Notes: generated from the letters alone by a model not told the origin. Positions 25,873 to 34,847 are shown, numbered from the stretch's first letter. The stretch is DNA of 37,876 nt from Bacteroidaceae bacterium (GCA_030843315.1 JAUUPT010000039.1:1-37876); one strand, 5' to 3'. Made by a program: numbers and translations.

Positions 25873-25987
25873 TACCTCGGTCGTAACTTGAGGTAGTCTC
25901 AGTCGTATACTTAGATACCCTCTGTCGTATACTTAGGGTACCTCTGTCGTATAGTGAGGTACCCCCCTCTCAGAGTATACTGTAGGG
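25873..25987. repeat. Tandem 22-bp hairpin repeats between importer and fructokinase genes
   Basis: The core GTCGTA recurs at 25880, 25902, 25924 and 25946, exactly every 22 bp, and a degenerate fifth unit follows near 25975. Each unit is flanked by self-complementary arms that differ between units: TACCTC/GAGGTA (25873-25878, 25890-25895), an imperfect pair in unit two, TACCCT/AGGGTA (25916-25921, 25935-25940), GGGTACCTC/GAGGTACCC (25936-25944, 25956-25964) and CCCT/AGGG (25965-25968, 25984-25987). Arms of units three and four overlap, so their hairpins exclude each other. The array lies in the intercistronic region of one presumed minus-strand transcript. Confidence 0.88.
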
Positions 25988-26002
25988 CCACTTCAGCCGG
26001 AG

Positions 26003-27178
26003 TCAGCGTTTGATCTTTGTCATATAAAAAAATAAGTACAGTACGCCAATCGTCATCACTGCTACGGCACCGCTTTGTCCGCCGGTGGCATCACTTGCCA
26101 ATCCCATCGCGAGCGGGAAAACCGTTCCACCGAAGAGTCCCATAATCATCAGCCCACTGACCTCATTCTGCTTCTGCGGCATCGCCAGCAATGCCTGCGA
26201 GAAGATAACAGGGAAGATATTCGAATTTCCAAAACCGATAAGGGCGATGCAGACATAAATCATCGTCTTGTCCTGGAAGATGAACAACCCCACCATAGCC
26301 ACCAGCATACACAACACGCTGATGCCGAAGAAGGTTCGCGCAGCTATCTTCTGCAAAATGAACGCTCCCAAGAAACAACCCGCCGTACGGAAGATAAAGT
26401 AAAGGCTGGTAGCAAAACCGGCATCGGACAAAGTCATCCCCAACCGTTCCATCAGAATCTTAGGAGCAGTAGTATTGGTACCTACGTCGATGCCGACATG
26501 GCACATGATGCCCAAGAAGCAAAGCAGGATAAACGGTTTACCCAACAAGGCAAGGCATTCGCCAAAGGTAGAGGGACGCCCTTCTTCCTTTTCTTCCCTG
26601 ATGGACGTACCGCTCAACCAAAGGATGGCGACAACCGCCACCAACATATAAATAGGAAACAATATGCGCCAGCCCATGCCCAGCGAAGGAATGGCCTGCG
26701 TAGCACCCCACATGGCAATGTAAGGTGCCAGGAACGAAGCTATCGCTTTGACAAACTGTCCGAAGGTGAGCGAGCTTGCCAACCGTTCACCGCTCACGAT
26801 GTTGGACAGCAGCGGATTGAGCGATGTCTGCATCAGTGCATTGCCGATGCCCAGCAGCGAGAATGAAATCAGCATCAGCGCATATCCGTCACCGAAAACC
26901 GGAAGAAGCAGGGACGCAAAAGTAACGACCAGGCTAAGGAGTACCGTCTTCTTGCGCCCGATGCGGTTCATCAGCATCCCCGTAGGTACGGAGAAGATGA
27001 GGAACCAGAAGAATACGAGCGAAGGAAAGATGTTCGCCTGCGAGTCGGTCAAGCCTAAATCGGCCTTTACATAGTTGGAGGCAATGCCTACAAGGTCTAC
27101 AAAGCCCATGGCGAAGAAACAAAGCATCACCGGAAGGAGCTTGGCAAGAGAAGCGGAAGAGGTCTTAGAATTTTGCAT
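26003..27178 (-). CDS. MFS sugar importer, FucP type (likely fructose)
   Basis: 391 residues with about twelve hydrophobic helices. LPVMLCFFAMGFVDLVGIASNYVKADLGLT at the start and the loop MNRIGRKKT after helix two (MFS motif A-like) fit the FucP/GlcP branch of the major facilitator superfamily. An inner-membrane monosaccharide:proton symporter is expected. It lies 20 bp after the first GH32 gene and before fructokinase, the same order as BT1759-BT1758-BT1757 in the B. thetaiotaomicron fructan locus, so fructose is the likely substrate. The specificity is inferred from context, not from residues. Confidence 0.88.
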   Translation of the reverse strand: MQNSKTSSASLAKLLPVMLCFFAMGFVDLVGIASNYVKADLGLTDSQANIFPSLVFFWFLIFSVPTGMLMNRIGRKKTVLLSLVVTFASLLLPVFGDGYALMLISFSLLGIGNALMQTSLNPLLSNIVSGERLASSLTFGQFVKAIASFLAPYIAMWGATQAIPSLGMGWRILFPIYMLVAVVAILWLSGTSIREEKEEGRPSTFGECLALLGKPFILLCFLGIMCHVGIDVGTNTTAPKILMERLGMTLSDAGFATSLYFIFRTAGCFLGAFILQKIAARTFFGISVLCMLVAMVGLFIFQDKTMIYVCIALIGFGNSNIFPVIFSQALLAMPQKQNEVSGLMIMGLFGGTVFPLAMGLASDATGGQSGAVAVMTIGVLYLFFYMTKIKR

Positions 27179-27198
27179 ACTATATCATTAATATTAGA

Positions 27199-28989
27199 TT
27201 ATTCGTTGAAGACTAACTTATATACGGTGAAAGACGACACACTGTAAGTTCCACCTTTAGCATAAAAACTGATGCGGTTGTATGGCTCCGACGGGAATAC
27301 CAAGTTCGTCATACACCATCTGCCGTCGTCACCAAAGACTTCGATACTCGATTTATCGACAAATAAGCGGAGCGTTAACTCATCTTTTGCTTCGAACGGC
27401 GCTGCCGTTACGGCAGGGAAATCCTTGTTGAAAGTGGTCAGTCCACTCTTTGTACGATCCATCTTAAAAGTACGGGTAGAAAGATCATAAGTAAAGTCCA
27501 CTTCTTCTCCCGCAGCATTATACAACTGGAAGCCGACCTCCTGCGCATTTCTGTTTTTAATGGTCATCTCTATCTCATAAGTTCCTGTGTTATCTTTCAG
27601 TAATTGCTGCAAGTTATAGGTACGGTCTACCTTGAAAGCATGCTTTTTCACAGCCTTTCCACGCATTTTCAACAATTCGGGCGAGGGCGTACATTTCAGA
27701 TAAGTTTCACCATCAGCCGTATACAGGCTCAAGTCGCGCGGAACTGAATTGGCACTGCGATACTGCTTCGTAGGAACATCATTGGCATATTGCCAGTTGC
27801 TCATCCATGCCAAGGCAATGGAACGTCCGGCAGGGGCATTACTCCAAGTAACAGTAGCATAATGGTCTTTACCGAAATCCATCCATTTAGTTGCAGCCGG
27901 AGACTCATTTACAAACTTCTTTCCGTCGAATGTTCCGACAAAGTACTGTGTGGCCGAACCACCGAAAGGGCCGCCGGGGTTTATATTGCATACCAATACC
28001 CATTTCTTTAGTTCCGTACCTTCTACGGGGAGTTCAAACAAATCGGGACATTCCCAGACACCGTCGTGCACACCCTGTCCTTGACCGAAAGAGCTTTCCA
28101 TCGTCCATTCTTTTAAATCGGACGAAGAGTATATCTGCATCTCCTGACCGGCAGCAAGGATAAGCACCCACTTTTTAGTACCTTCGTGCCAAAATACTTT
28201 CGGATCACGGAAATCGCGAAGCGTAGAAGTAATGATCGGATTGAGCGGATATTTCTTGAAAGTATGCCCATTGTCAAGACTGTAGGCCATGCTTTGCGAC
28301 TGGCGTTCACCGGCCGAGGTATAGAAAGCAACAATAGCACCGGCACCAAAACCGGCAGTATTATCCTTGTCAACCACACAAGAGCCGCTGAAGATAGTAC
28401 CCAAACCGTCCGGCGCAATAGCAACCGGCAGATGCTCCCACTTCAACAAGTCCTTGCTGGCGGCATGCCCCCAATGCATATTTCCCCACATCGAGCCGTA
28501 AGGATTATACTGATAAAACAGATGGTATTCCCCATCCTTATATACCATTCCGTTCGGATCGTTCATCCAGCCGTATGCAGGGGTAAAATGGTAAAGCGGA
28601 CGGAATTCCTCACGGTTAGCCGTATCAAATGTATCCGAAAGCTTCATCGTTTGCCAGCATATTGCCGAGTCATCGACCAACTGAATATTAAAAGCAACGC
28701 CTTTTTCCTGATAGGCAGACAGTTCCAAAGGTACATAATAGTCAATGCTATCCACAGCCAGGCGGACATTAATAGTTTTCACTACGTCATTATCGACAAT
28801 CATATACAAACGGGCCTCATGTGCCTTTTCTTGTATAGGCAATAACAGATATTTCTGATTTTCTTCAGAGCGGACAATTGTCTGCCGATCTCCCAGATGC
28901 TTAATATTTAAATGTGTATCAGCGTTCTGAGCAGACATCATCGAAGAGCAAATACTCAAAAGCATAACAGATAGAAATTTAAACATCAT
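27199..28989 (-). CDS. GH32 exo-fructanase with N-terminal DUF4980-like domain (canonical active site)
   Basis: About 596 residues from the ATG at 28989 (MMFKFLSVMLLSICSSMMSAQN, a good signal peptide; an ATG eight codons upstream at 29013 is also open). Residues about 25-125 form a beta-rich DUF4980-like domain. The five-bladed GH32 propeller starts at GWMNDPNGMVY with nucleophile D144; FRDPKVFW supplies the transition-state Asp (about 262), and WECPDLF the acid/base Glu (about 313). The C-terminal sandwich holds VDKSSIEVFGDDG. All catalytic residues are intact, so it should release fructose from levan, inulin or sucrose-type ends. It heads the GH32-importer-fructokinase transcript with its own -7 box upstream. 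Confidence 0.93.
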   Translation of the reverse strand: MMFKFLSVMLLSICSSMMSAQNADTHLNIKHLGDRQTIVRSEENQKYLLLPIQEKAHEARLYMIVDNDVVKTINVRLAVDSIDYYVPLELSAYQEKGVAFNIQLVDDSAICWQTMKLSDTFDTANREEFRPLYHFTPAYGWMNDPNGMVYKDGEYHLFYQYNPYGSMWGNMHWGHAASKDLLKWEHLPVAIAPDGLGTIFSGSCVVDKDNTAGFGAGAIVAFYTSAGERQSQSMAYSLDNGHTFKKYPLNPIITSTLRDFRDPKVFWHEGTKKWVLILAAGQEMQIYSSSDLKEWTMESSFGQGQGVHDGVWECPDLFELPVEGTELKKWVLVCNINPGGPFGGSATQYFVGTFDGKKFVNESPAATKWMDFGKDHYATVTWSNAPAGRSIALAWMSNWQYANDVPTKQYRSANSVPRDLSLYTADGETYLKCTPSPELLKMRGKAVKKHAFKVDRTYNLQQLLKDNTGTYEIEMTIKNRNAQEVGFQLYNAAGEEVDFTYDLSTRTFKMDRTKSGLTTFNKDFPAVTAAPFEAKDELTLRLFVDKSSIEVFGDDGRWCMTNLVFPSEPYNRISFYAKGGTYSVSSFTVYKLVFNE

Positions 28990-29062
28990 ACATCCATTCA
29001 CTGAATAACTCATGTTTTTTAGGTATTAAGATTTTTAAATTGATTATATATTCACAACGTTG

Positions 29063-29070
29063 CAAAGATA
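29063..29070 (-). promoter_or_regulatory. -7 box of the GH32-importer-fructokinase operon
   Basis: On the minus strand TATCTTTG matches TAnnTTTG exactly, 49-73 bp before the possible GH32 start codons. No TTTG at 19-20 bp, suggesting activator dependence. The region 29014-29161 is otherwise AT-rich with no other element that I can support. Confidence 0.5.
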
Positions 29071-29161
29071 CGTCGTTAGAGTATCAGAGCCTATCTCTTT
29101 CGTTTCAAACTATACTACAAATGTTACACAGACATTAAAAAGGCTATATATCACAGATAAT

Positions 29162-31234
29162 TCATTTTATAAATTGAATACAGTCCAAGCCAAACATATA
29201 TCTTTCTCCTATAGATTTTGGATTCGTGCCCGATAGAGACACTCTCAAAGTTATAGTTCCATTATCTGGAACAAAAGAGCCTAAACGTATAGGTTCGGAA
29301 AGAGTAACCTTTGTACTATATCCATCAAATTTAGTATGAGTATCTTTTCCGTTTACAGAAAAGGTTATTTGCCCATAATCAGCAGCTTTTGTTGCATAAA
29401 CGACTATCGGATAAGTCTGATTTTCCAGTTGATTAAATTCAAATTCTACATAGTCTCCTGTTTTACCGCCAAGACACAATAACTGAGTTCCTCCACTCCA
29501 TTGCCCATCCACAAAAGCAATCATACTCTGTTTGTCAAAACGAATAGACGGTGAAGCCGTCACAGGCATCTTATCCTCAAACTCAATACTATTCTCTCTA
29601 TAGTATTTTGATAAATCCACAGGAATAGGTAATAGTTCTCTCCGAGCTTCGTCTGGTCCCGAAGTACCCATTGCCTCCGCATCTATATCTCCATACCAAT
29701 ATACAGTAGTAGCATAATCAACAGTGCCTTTTATCCAACTCAGTAATTCAATATCAAAACGTAAAAGAGAAGAGAATGGTATACCATCCAAATTCCGAGT
29801 ACGAAAAAACGTATTATAGCCATGAGAGCTTTGTTGATCGGCACGCGGTGCTCCCCCAAAAGGAGTTTGAAAAACCACAACCGGAGCCCATGAACTATTA
29901 TAGTAATCTTCTGTTCCGGTACCAAAATGGGATGGAAAAGTATCCTCATCTACCCATATCTTCTCATCTCCTTCTCCATACCAGGCACGTGAATGATTAT
30001 ATAAAGTCAAGACATCTCCTTTATAAACACCACGTCCTTCCAATGTAGCAAAATTCCATTCACTGCAATTTTTGTCATCATCAGGATGGTCATATACGGG
30101 AAGTTGTGTTTGCTGTTTCCAGGAAGCATGGAAATACAAAGAACGATCTCCCCACTGCAAAGGTGCCGTTGCAACCTCCATTTCAAGGTTTACCGAATAC
30201 TCAGAAGCATTTTGTATTAATAAACGAGCTTTTTTTTGGTAAGGCATAAGCCACCGACTGACAACCTTCCCATGCCCGTCAGCCGACAAGAACCAACTTT
30301 CAACTGCCGGCGCTCCCATACCTCCGCCCGAATAATCGGAAAGAGGAACCCAAACTGTGGATACTCCATCAAAAGAAGCTTTGAATATCAGGTTACGCAT
30401 CAGTTGTGCATAAATAGCAGGATCAGCCTCATTAATTCGGAAACTCACTTCATAAACAGCATTCTCCCCTTGTGGTAAGTCAAGATACAGTGAATCATCA
30501 GCCTGCAAAAGTTGTTGCTGCTTACTTTTCTGTAAACCGGCCCGGACAGATGGATGCAGCAATAAGCTATCGACTTCAGTAATCTTATATTTGGCTCGTT
30601 CCACCGATTTTTCCGAGAATGTTTCTACAGATGTACCTTCCGGATACTTCCTATAATTAATATGATAATATTTAGGAGTAGCTGTAATGCCGACTTCATC
30701 TTCAAAAGTTATTTTACAACCTTTCAAAAAAGGAATTGGCAGAAAAAGAGTACTCCCTCCTTTTCCATCTGCAGTATAACTTGTATGCGGCTGCAACAAC
30801 CCTCGACCCAACTCCGGTATCCCAAACTTCACCAAGTCATAACTCGGAATTATCCAACCTGGAACATCAGAACCGTCAAAATAGAATCTCCACGTACCTC
30901 GTTTATCAACCGTAGTGATCCAAATGCGAGTAATTGCTCCTGGTCCTTGTTCATCAAACATCACCCGTTCCAGTCGTCCGCCAACCGTATCTACCCGAAC
31001 AATACCAAAGCCATCGTTATTGGCAAACCATCCACATGAATCAGGAGCAATAGATGAACGATCATAACTACTGACTTGTAAACATCGATATGGGATTATC
31101 GGGTAACACGCAGCCTCTTCTACTGATATCATCTCATCTAAAAGACCTTCTAAAGTTACTTGCATCTTTTCTTTTGTACAAGAAGCAAGAAACACGGACA
31201 ATAATAATAATGGTATAGACAACTTACTTTTCAT
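29162..31234 (-). CDS. DUF2961 / GH172 lipoprotein, putative alpha-fructofuranosidase
   Basis: 690 residues from the ATG at 31234, which overlaps the stop of the upstream GH32 gene as ATGA; an in-frame ATG eight codons earlier is less likely. Lipoprotein signal LSIPLLLLSVFLASC. The DUF2961 core shows WYGEGDEKIWVDEDTFPSHFGTGTEDYYNSSW: the two glutamates in GEGD and GTED (about E421 and E442) are 21 residues apart, the same spacing as the catalytic pair I recall for the Bifidobacterium alpha-D-fructofuranosidase of GH172. Residues about 560-690 look like an extra beta-sandwich, possibly sugar-binding. GH172 members act on alpha-fructofuranosides, difructose dianhydrides or arabinofuranosides; the fructan context favours fructose. 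It is translationally coupled to the GH32 gene. Confidence 0.85.
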   Translation of the reverse strand: MKSKLSIPLLLLSVFLASCTKEKMQVTLEGLLDEMISVEEAACYPIIPYRCLQVSSYDRSSIAPDSCGWFANNDGFGIVRVDTVGGRLERVMFDEQGPGAITRIWITTVDKRGTWRFYFDGSDVPGWIIPSYDLVKFGIPELGRGLLQPHTSYTADGKGGSTLFLPIPFLKGCKITFEDEVGITATPKYYHINYRKYPEGTSVETFSEKSVERAKYKITEVDSLLLHPSVRAGLQKSKQQQLLQADDSLYLDLPQGENAVYEVSFRINEADPAIYAQLMRNLIFKASFDGVSTVWVPLSDYSGGGMGAPAVESWFLSADGHGKVVSRWLMPYQKKARLLIQNASEYSVNLEMEVATAPLQWGDRSLYFHASWKQQTQLPVYDHPDDDKNCSEWNFATLEGRGVYKGDVLTLYNHSRAWYGEGDEKIWVDEDTFPSHFGTGTEDYYNSSWAPVVVFQTPFGGAPRADQQSSHGYNTFFRTRNLDGIPFSSLLRFDIELLSWIKGTVDYATTVYWYGDIDAEAMGTSGPDEARRELLPIPVDLSKYYRENSIEFEDKMPVTASPSIRFDKQSMIAFVDGQWSGGTQLLCLGGKTGDYVEFEFNQLENQTYPIVVYATKAADYGQITFSVNGKDTHTKFDGYSTKVTLSEPIRLGSFVPDNGTITLRVSLSGTNPKSIGERYMFGLDCIQFIK

Positions 31235-32700
31235 TTCCATATAGATTTGAGCATCCAAGCATTCAATGTCATTTTAGTACCCTTTCGTTGTGCAAAAACC
31301 TCAATGCCAGTCTGGGATTCACCCGGATAGGTCAATAGGGTAAAAACTTCTTTTCCGTCATTTGCGAAAATCTCTACACTCGACTTATCCACAAAGATAT
31401 GCAAACGAATCTTATTATCTATCGGTTCGACCCGGGTATATGCCATACGACTGAATTTAGGAATAGAGACGGCGGCACAATGAGTACGATCAATAACCAA
31501 GTTATGTGAGTCTGTATCGTAGCTGACTACAACCTTACGTCCATCTCCTACACATAAATTAAAGCCAAAGACATTAGAAACATCCGTAGAGAAAGAAGCA
31601 TCGAGCTCATATACATTCTCTCCGGGAGCGAATCCCGGAATATTTTGTACTCCGGGTGATAAAAAACGGTTTACTGCAATCGGCTGATAACGGAGCGTTT
31701 TCAACTGTTCAACGGGTTGTTGGATTAACCGGAGTCCTTCTTTGTATGTTTTCAGTTCTAAGGTACGGGGGACAGACCAAAAGCCTTTGCCATACTCTGA
31801 CGGGACAAATTGGACATAATCCCACGTTGCCACCCATCCCATAGAAACGGTAGACGCAAGCGTATGATCAAAATCACGGAAAGTACGGGATGCATAAAAG
31901 TCTAATCCTTTATCAACATACAGAGGTTCTGTTGGATGATTCTCCACCAATTTAAAAGAAGTCCCGTCAAAGTCTCCAATAAAATATTGTTCTTGCGCCC
32001 AATTGACCGATACCACCATCACCCATCTCTTTACATCGGGATTTCCATCAACAGGCAGTTGGAATAGATCGGGGCATTCCCAGGATTTCTCACTATCGCC
32101 CGCCGGTCCGAAGTCACTAGTCCACGTCCAGTTCTTCAGATCCGGAGATGTATAGAACTTTATTTTCTTCTCCAAAGCCTTAGCTACCACCATTACCCAC
32201 TTTTGAGTCGGCTCGTACCAAAACACAGTAGGATCCCTAAACTCCGTACTCCAAATATCAATGACCGGGTTTCCTTCATAATAATGAAACGTTTTCCCGT
32301 CATGACTAAAGGAAATACCTTGAGCCTGCTTCTTTGAATCTTTCTCAAAAACAGTATAGGCAGCAATATAGGCATCCTTACCAAACCCTGCCGTATTTTT
32401 TTTATCTATGACGGCAGAACCCGTGAAATAACCGATATTAGCATCCGCTCCCGTCATGGCATAAGGAGTAATCTCCTGATAATGTACCAGATCGGAAGAT
32501 TCTACCTTGCCCCACCAATACATATGATATTTACCCTGATAGTACATAAATCCGCAAGGATCACCAATCCAACCTTTCTGCGGGCTGAAATGATATTGAG
32601 GACGATACGATTCACGATATAAGCTATCCGTATTGTTTTGTGCACCGGCAGACAATGTCCCTGCCAGTAAAAGAGCATTTATAATGTTTAAAGTCTTCAT
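31231..32700 (-). CDS. GH32 protein with altered nucleophile box (GDPCG)
   Basis: 489 residues with signal peptide MKTLNIINALLLAGTLSAGAQ. GH32 fold features: FRDPTVFW (D156), WECPDLFQLP (E208) and the C-terminal VDKSSVEIFANDG. The first catalytic box reads WIGDPCGFMYY instead of WMNDPNGxxY: the nucleophile Asp (D47) stays but both flanking Asn are gone. The next segment, YHMYWWGKVESSDLVHYQE, lacks the usual FYQYNP...WGNMHWGHA stretch, about ten residues that line the sugar pocket in ordinary members. It may therefore act on an unusual fructoside. It ends in an ATGA overlap with the GH172 gene and starts 11 bp after the next GH32 gene stops, so the three are one unit. Confidence 0.9.
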   Translation of the reverse strand: MKTLNIINALLLAGTLSAGAQNNTDSLYRESYRPQYHFSPQKGWIGDPCGFMYYQGKYHMYWWGKVESSDLVHYQEITPYAMTGADANIGYFTGSAVIDKKNTAGFGKDAYIAAYTVFEKDSKKQAQGISFSHDGKTFHYYEGNPVIDIWSTEFRDPTVFWYEPTQKWVMVVAKALEKKIKFYTSPDLKNWTWTSDFGPAGDSEKSWECPDLFQLPVDGNPDVKRWVMVVSVNWAQEQYFIGDFDGTSFKLVENHPTEPLYVDKGLDFYASRTFRDFDHTLASTVSMGWVATWDYVQFVPSEYGKGFWSVPRTLELKTYKEGLRLIQQPVEQLKTLRYQPIAVNRFLSPGVQNIPGFAPGENVYELDASFSTDVSNVFGFNLCVGDGRKVVVSYDTDSHNLVIDRTHCAAVSIPKFSRMAYTRVEPIDNKIRLHIFVDKSSVEIFANDGKEVFTLLTYPGESQTGIEVFAQRKGTKMTLNAWMLKSIWK

Positions 32701-32711
32701 TTTACGTCAAT

Positions 32712-34847
32712 TTAAAAGTTCATTTCTACTTTTGCATCTCTTAGTGTCCACACTTCGGCGGCAGCTTCCGCGTTATTCCCGTCAGAAAACAACTCTAACT
32801 GCGTACTATTTTTTTTTAATGGAAATATTCTGGTAGTAAACGCATCCTGATTATTAATAAAGCCTTCTACCACAGACCCGTCAATGAACAGATGAATTTC
32901 TACCGGAGCTGATGTATCGACTTGATAATAATCTTTACGAATATCCAGAGGAATATATCTGCGTAATGAGGAATGCGTCTGATCTACGACAAGCTCTTGG
33001 CTTTCTGCATCATAGTATATCTTGCTGAATTCGCTGTTATCCGGATTCTTACATAGAATAAATCCGAAACGCTTGGCATCCTTTGGATAAAAAGTCGCCT
33101 TAACTTCCAATTGATGACCATGTTTGCTCACAATATACGGTTCCGCAGACGCTAACGCCCGTTTGGGAAAAGTATGGCATTTTTCCCGTAATTGTTGCAT
33201 AACGGGATGAGGGGTCTGGCAGACTTTGCCATTCTCTAATCTCCATTTTCTTGGAATACTGTAGAGGTGCGCCCAACCTTGTTCATAAGTAGCCATACCA
33301 CCAATTTCATCCGGTATTATCGCAATAGAAGCAAGATCGCCCTCCGGCGTTTCCACTATAGATGGAGATAGCAAACGGTTTATCACTTCCAAATTCCGAG
33401 GGACTGGATTATCCGGAATAAACTTTTCGTTCTTAAAATTTCCTATCCAATATTGACAGCGTGCCGGTATTCCATTATGAGGTACCCTATTCACTAAAAG
33501 CACATATTTATTCCCTATCTTCTTGAAGACCGGCATTTCCCAGAAGATACCGGATTTATCGACCTTAGGATTACCTTCAAACAACAAATGCAGAAAGTCC
33601 CATTTCTTTAAATCGACCGATTTATAAAGCAGCAAAGTGCCACGAGGTGTATCTGCGTCTTCGATACCATAGCCAATAATCATATACCAAAGATTACCCT
33701 CTTTCCATACATACTGGTCACGCATATCAGTACGCGTATAACCTGCCGGATGCCTTACTATAACCGGGTTATGATCGTATTTCTTCCACTCTATCAAAGT
33801 ACTGTCTTTCGGGAAAGCAATCCCAACTCCCATTTCATCCCCGCCTGCGGTATAAATAAGCTGAGGTATTCCGGCGTCATCAATCACTGCACAACCGGAC
33901 CAGATACCATTTTTGTCATAAGAAGCATCAGGAGTCAATGCCGGTTTTTCTTCTGCCCAGTGGAGTAAGTCGGGACTGCTAAAGTGTCCCCAGTTAATCT
34001 GTCCCAAGAAAATAGCAGAAGCATTCTTTTGATTAAATATATGATAGTTACCTTTATAATAAATTAGCCCATGTGTCTCATTAGTCCAATTGGCAGATGG
34101 CAATAAGTGATAATGAGGACGATTGAAATCTTTTGCAAAACGTGTTTGCGGGATGGCCAAGACGGGAGTTTTTTCAAGATTGGGGATGATATGGGCATTC
34201 AATGCTGCAAGGTCCAAAGAAGCTGATTCAATCTTAATTTCATCAATCAGCCCGTTTATTGCCGTGACATCATACATCCATACCTTCTTATCCCGAAAGT
34301 CCTTACCTATCCTGATCTGCATCTTATGACCCAGCATTAAGTCTTTTCCTGCTGCCACAGCAAGTTTGTCTCCATTCAGATAAACAGACTTATCTTTTAA
34401 ATCGAGCAGCAGATGCAGCCACTTAAAACGTTCTATTTTAGCATTCAAAGAATAATAGGAATATGACTTATTTTTCCCGACTCCAAGCAGCAATTGGCCA
34501 AAACGATCTGTACATACTGCTACGGAATTTCCCAACGCATCTCTTACTCCCATAAATGCGGCCGTATCTGTAGGATATGATTCTAAAGCGAACCATGCAG
34601 AAAGCGAAGTTCCCCCTTCGTCCATAACACCTTCCAGCCATGTGGAATAACCATCCGTACGGAGTGCTTTCCCATCAAGCCCCACCACAAACTCGGGTGT
34701 TTGTTTCACTGTGTATAAGGTTAATAATGATTTACCATCATCGGAGAGTAATGGGTTCTGTTGGTCGAAAGACCATGTTCTTTGGGCAAAGGCGGCATTC
34801 AGAGAAAGTAACAAGCCACCCAGTAAAGAGTAGAGATAGTATTTCAT
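32712..34847 (-). CDS. LamG-like + divergent GH32 protein (NETHG box)
   Basis: 711 residues with signal peptide MKYYLYSLLGGLLLSLNAAFAQ. Residues about 25-215 form a concanavalin/LamG-like sandwich (LSAWFALESYPTDTAAFMGVRD, FKWLHLLLDLKDKSVYLNG). The GH32-like propeller follows: the nucleophile box is NWTNETHGLIYY, so the usual Asp is Glu (E257) and Pro-Asn are Thr-His; the second Asp is kept in MRDQYVW (D377) and a Glu in FWEMPVF (E437). The C-terminal sandwich has LFIDGSVVEGFINN in place of VDKSSVEVF. It is clearly related to GH32, but activity cannot be assumed. It is the first gene after the hairpin that follows susD. Confidence 0.87.
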   Translation of the reverse strand: MKYYLYSLLGGLLLSLNAAFAQRTWSFDQQNPLLSDDGKSLLTLYTVKQTPEFVVGLDGKALRTDGYSTWLEGVMDEGGTSLSAWFALESYPTDTAAFMGVRDALGNSVAVCTDRFGQLLLGVGKNKSYSYYSLNAKIERFKWLHLLLDLKDKSVYLNGDKLAVAAGKDLMLGHKMQIRIGKDFRDKKVWMYDVTAINGLIDEIKIESASLDLAALNAHIIPNLEKTPVLAIPQTRFAKDFNRPHYHLLPSANWTNETHGLIYYKGNYHIFNQKNASAIFLGQINWGHFSSPDLLHWAEEKPALTPDASYDKNGIWSGCAVIDDAGIPQLIYTAGGDEMGVGIAFPKDSTLIEWKKYDHNPVIVRHPAGYTRTDMRDQYVWKEGNLWYMIIGYGIEDADTPRGTLLLYKSVDLKKWDFLHLLFEGNPKVDKSGIFWEMPVFKKIGNKYVLLVNRVPHNGIPARCQYWIGNFKNEKFIPDNPVPRNLEVINRLLSPSIVETPEGDLASIAIIPDEIGGMATYEQGWAHLYSIPRKWRLENGKVCQTPHPVMQQLREKCHTFPKRALASAEPYIVSKHGHQLEVKATFYPKDAKRFGFILCKNPDNSEFSKIYYDAESQELVVDQTHSSLRRYIPLDIRKDYYQVDTSAPVEIHLFIDGSVVEGFINNQDAFTTRIFPLKKNSTQLELFSDGNNAEAAAEVWTLRDAKVEMNF

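Noticed and set aside
29162..31234. D-arabinanase-type role for the GH172 protein
   Set aside because: Possible for the family, but no other arabinan gene is present and the neighbours are all fructan-related; kept only as an alternative.
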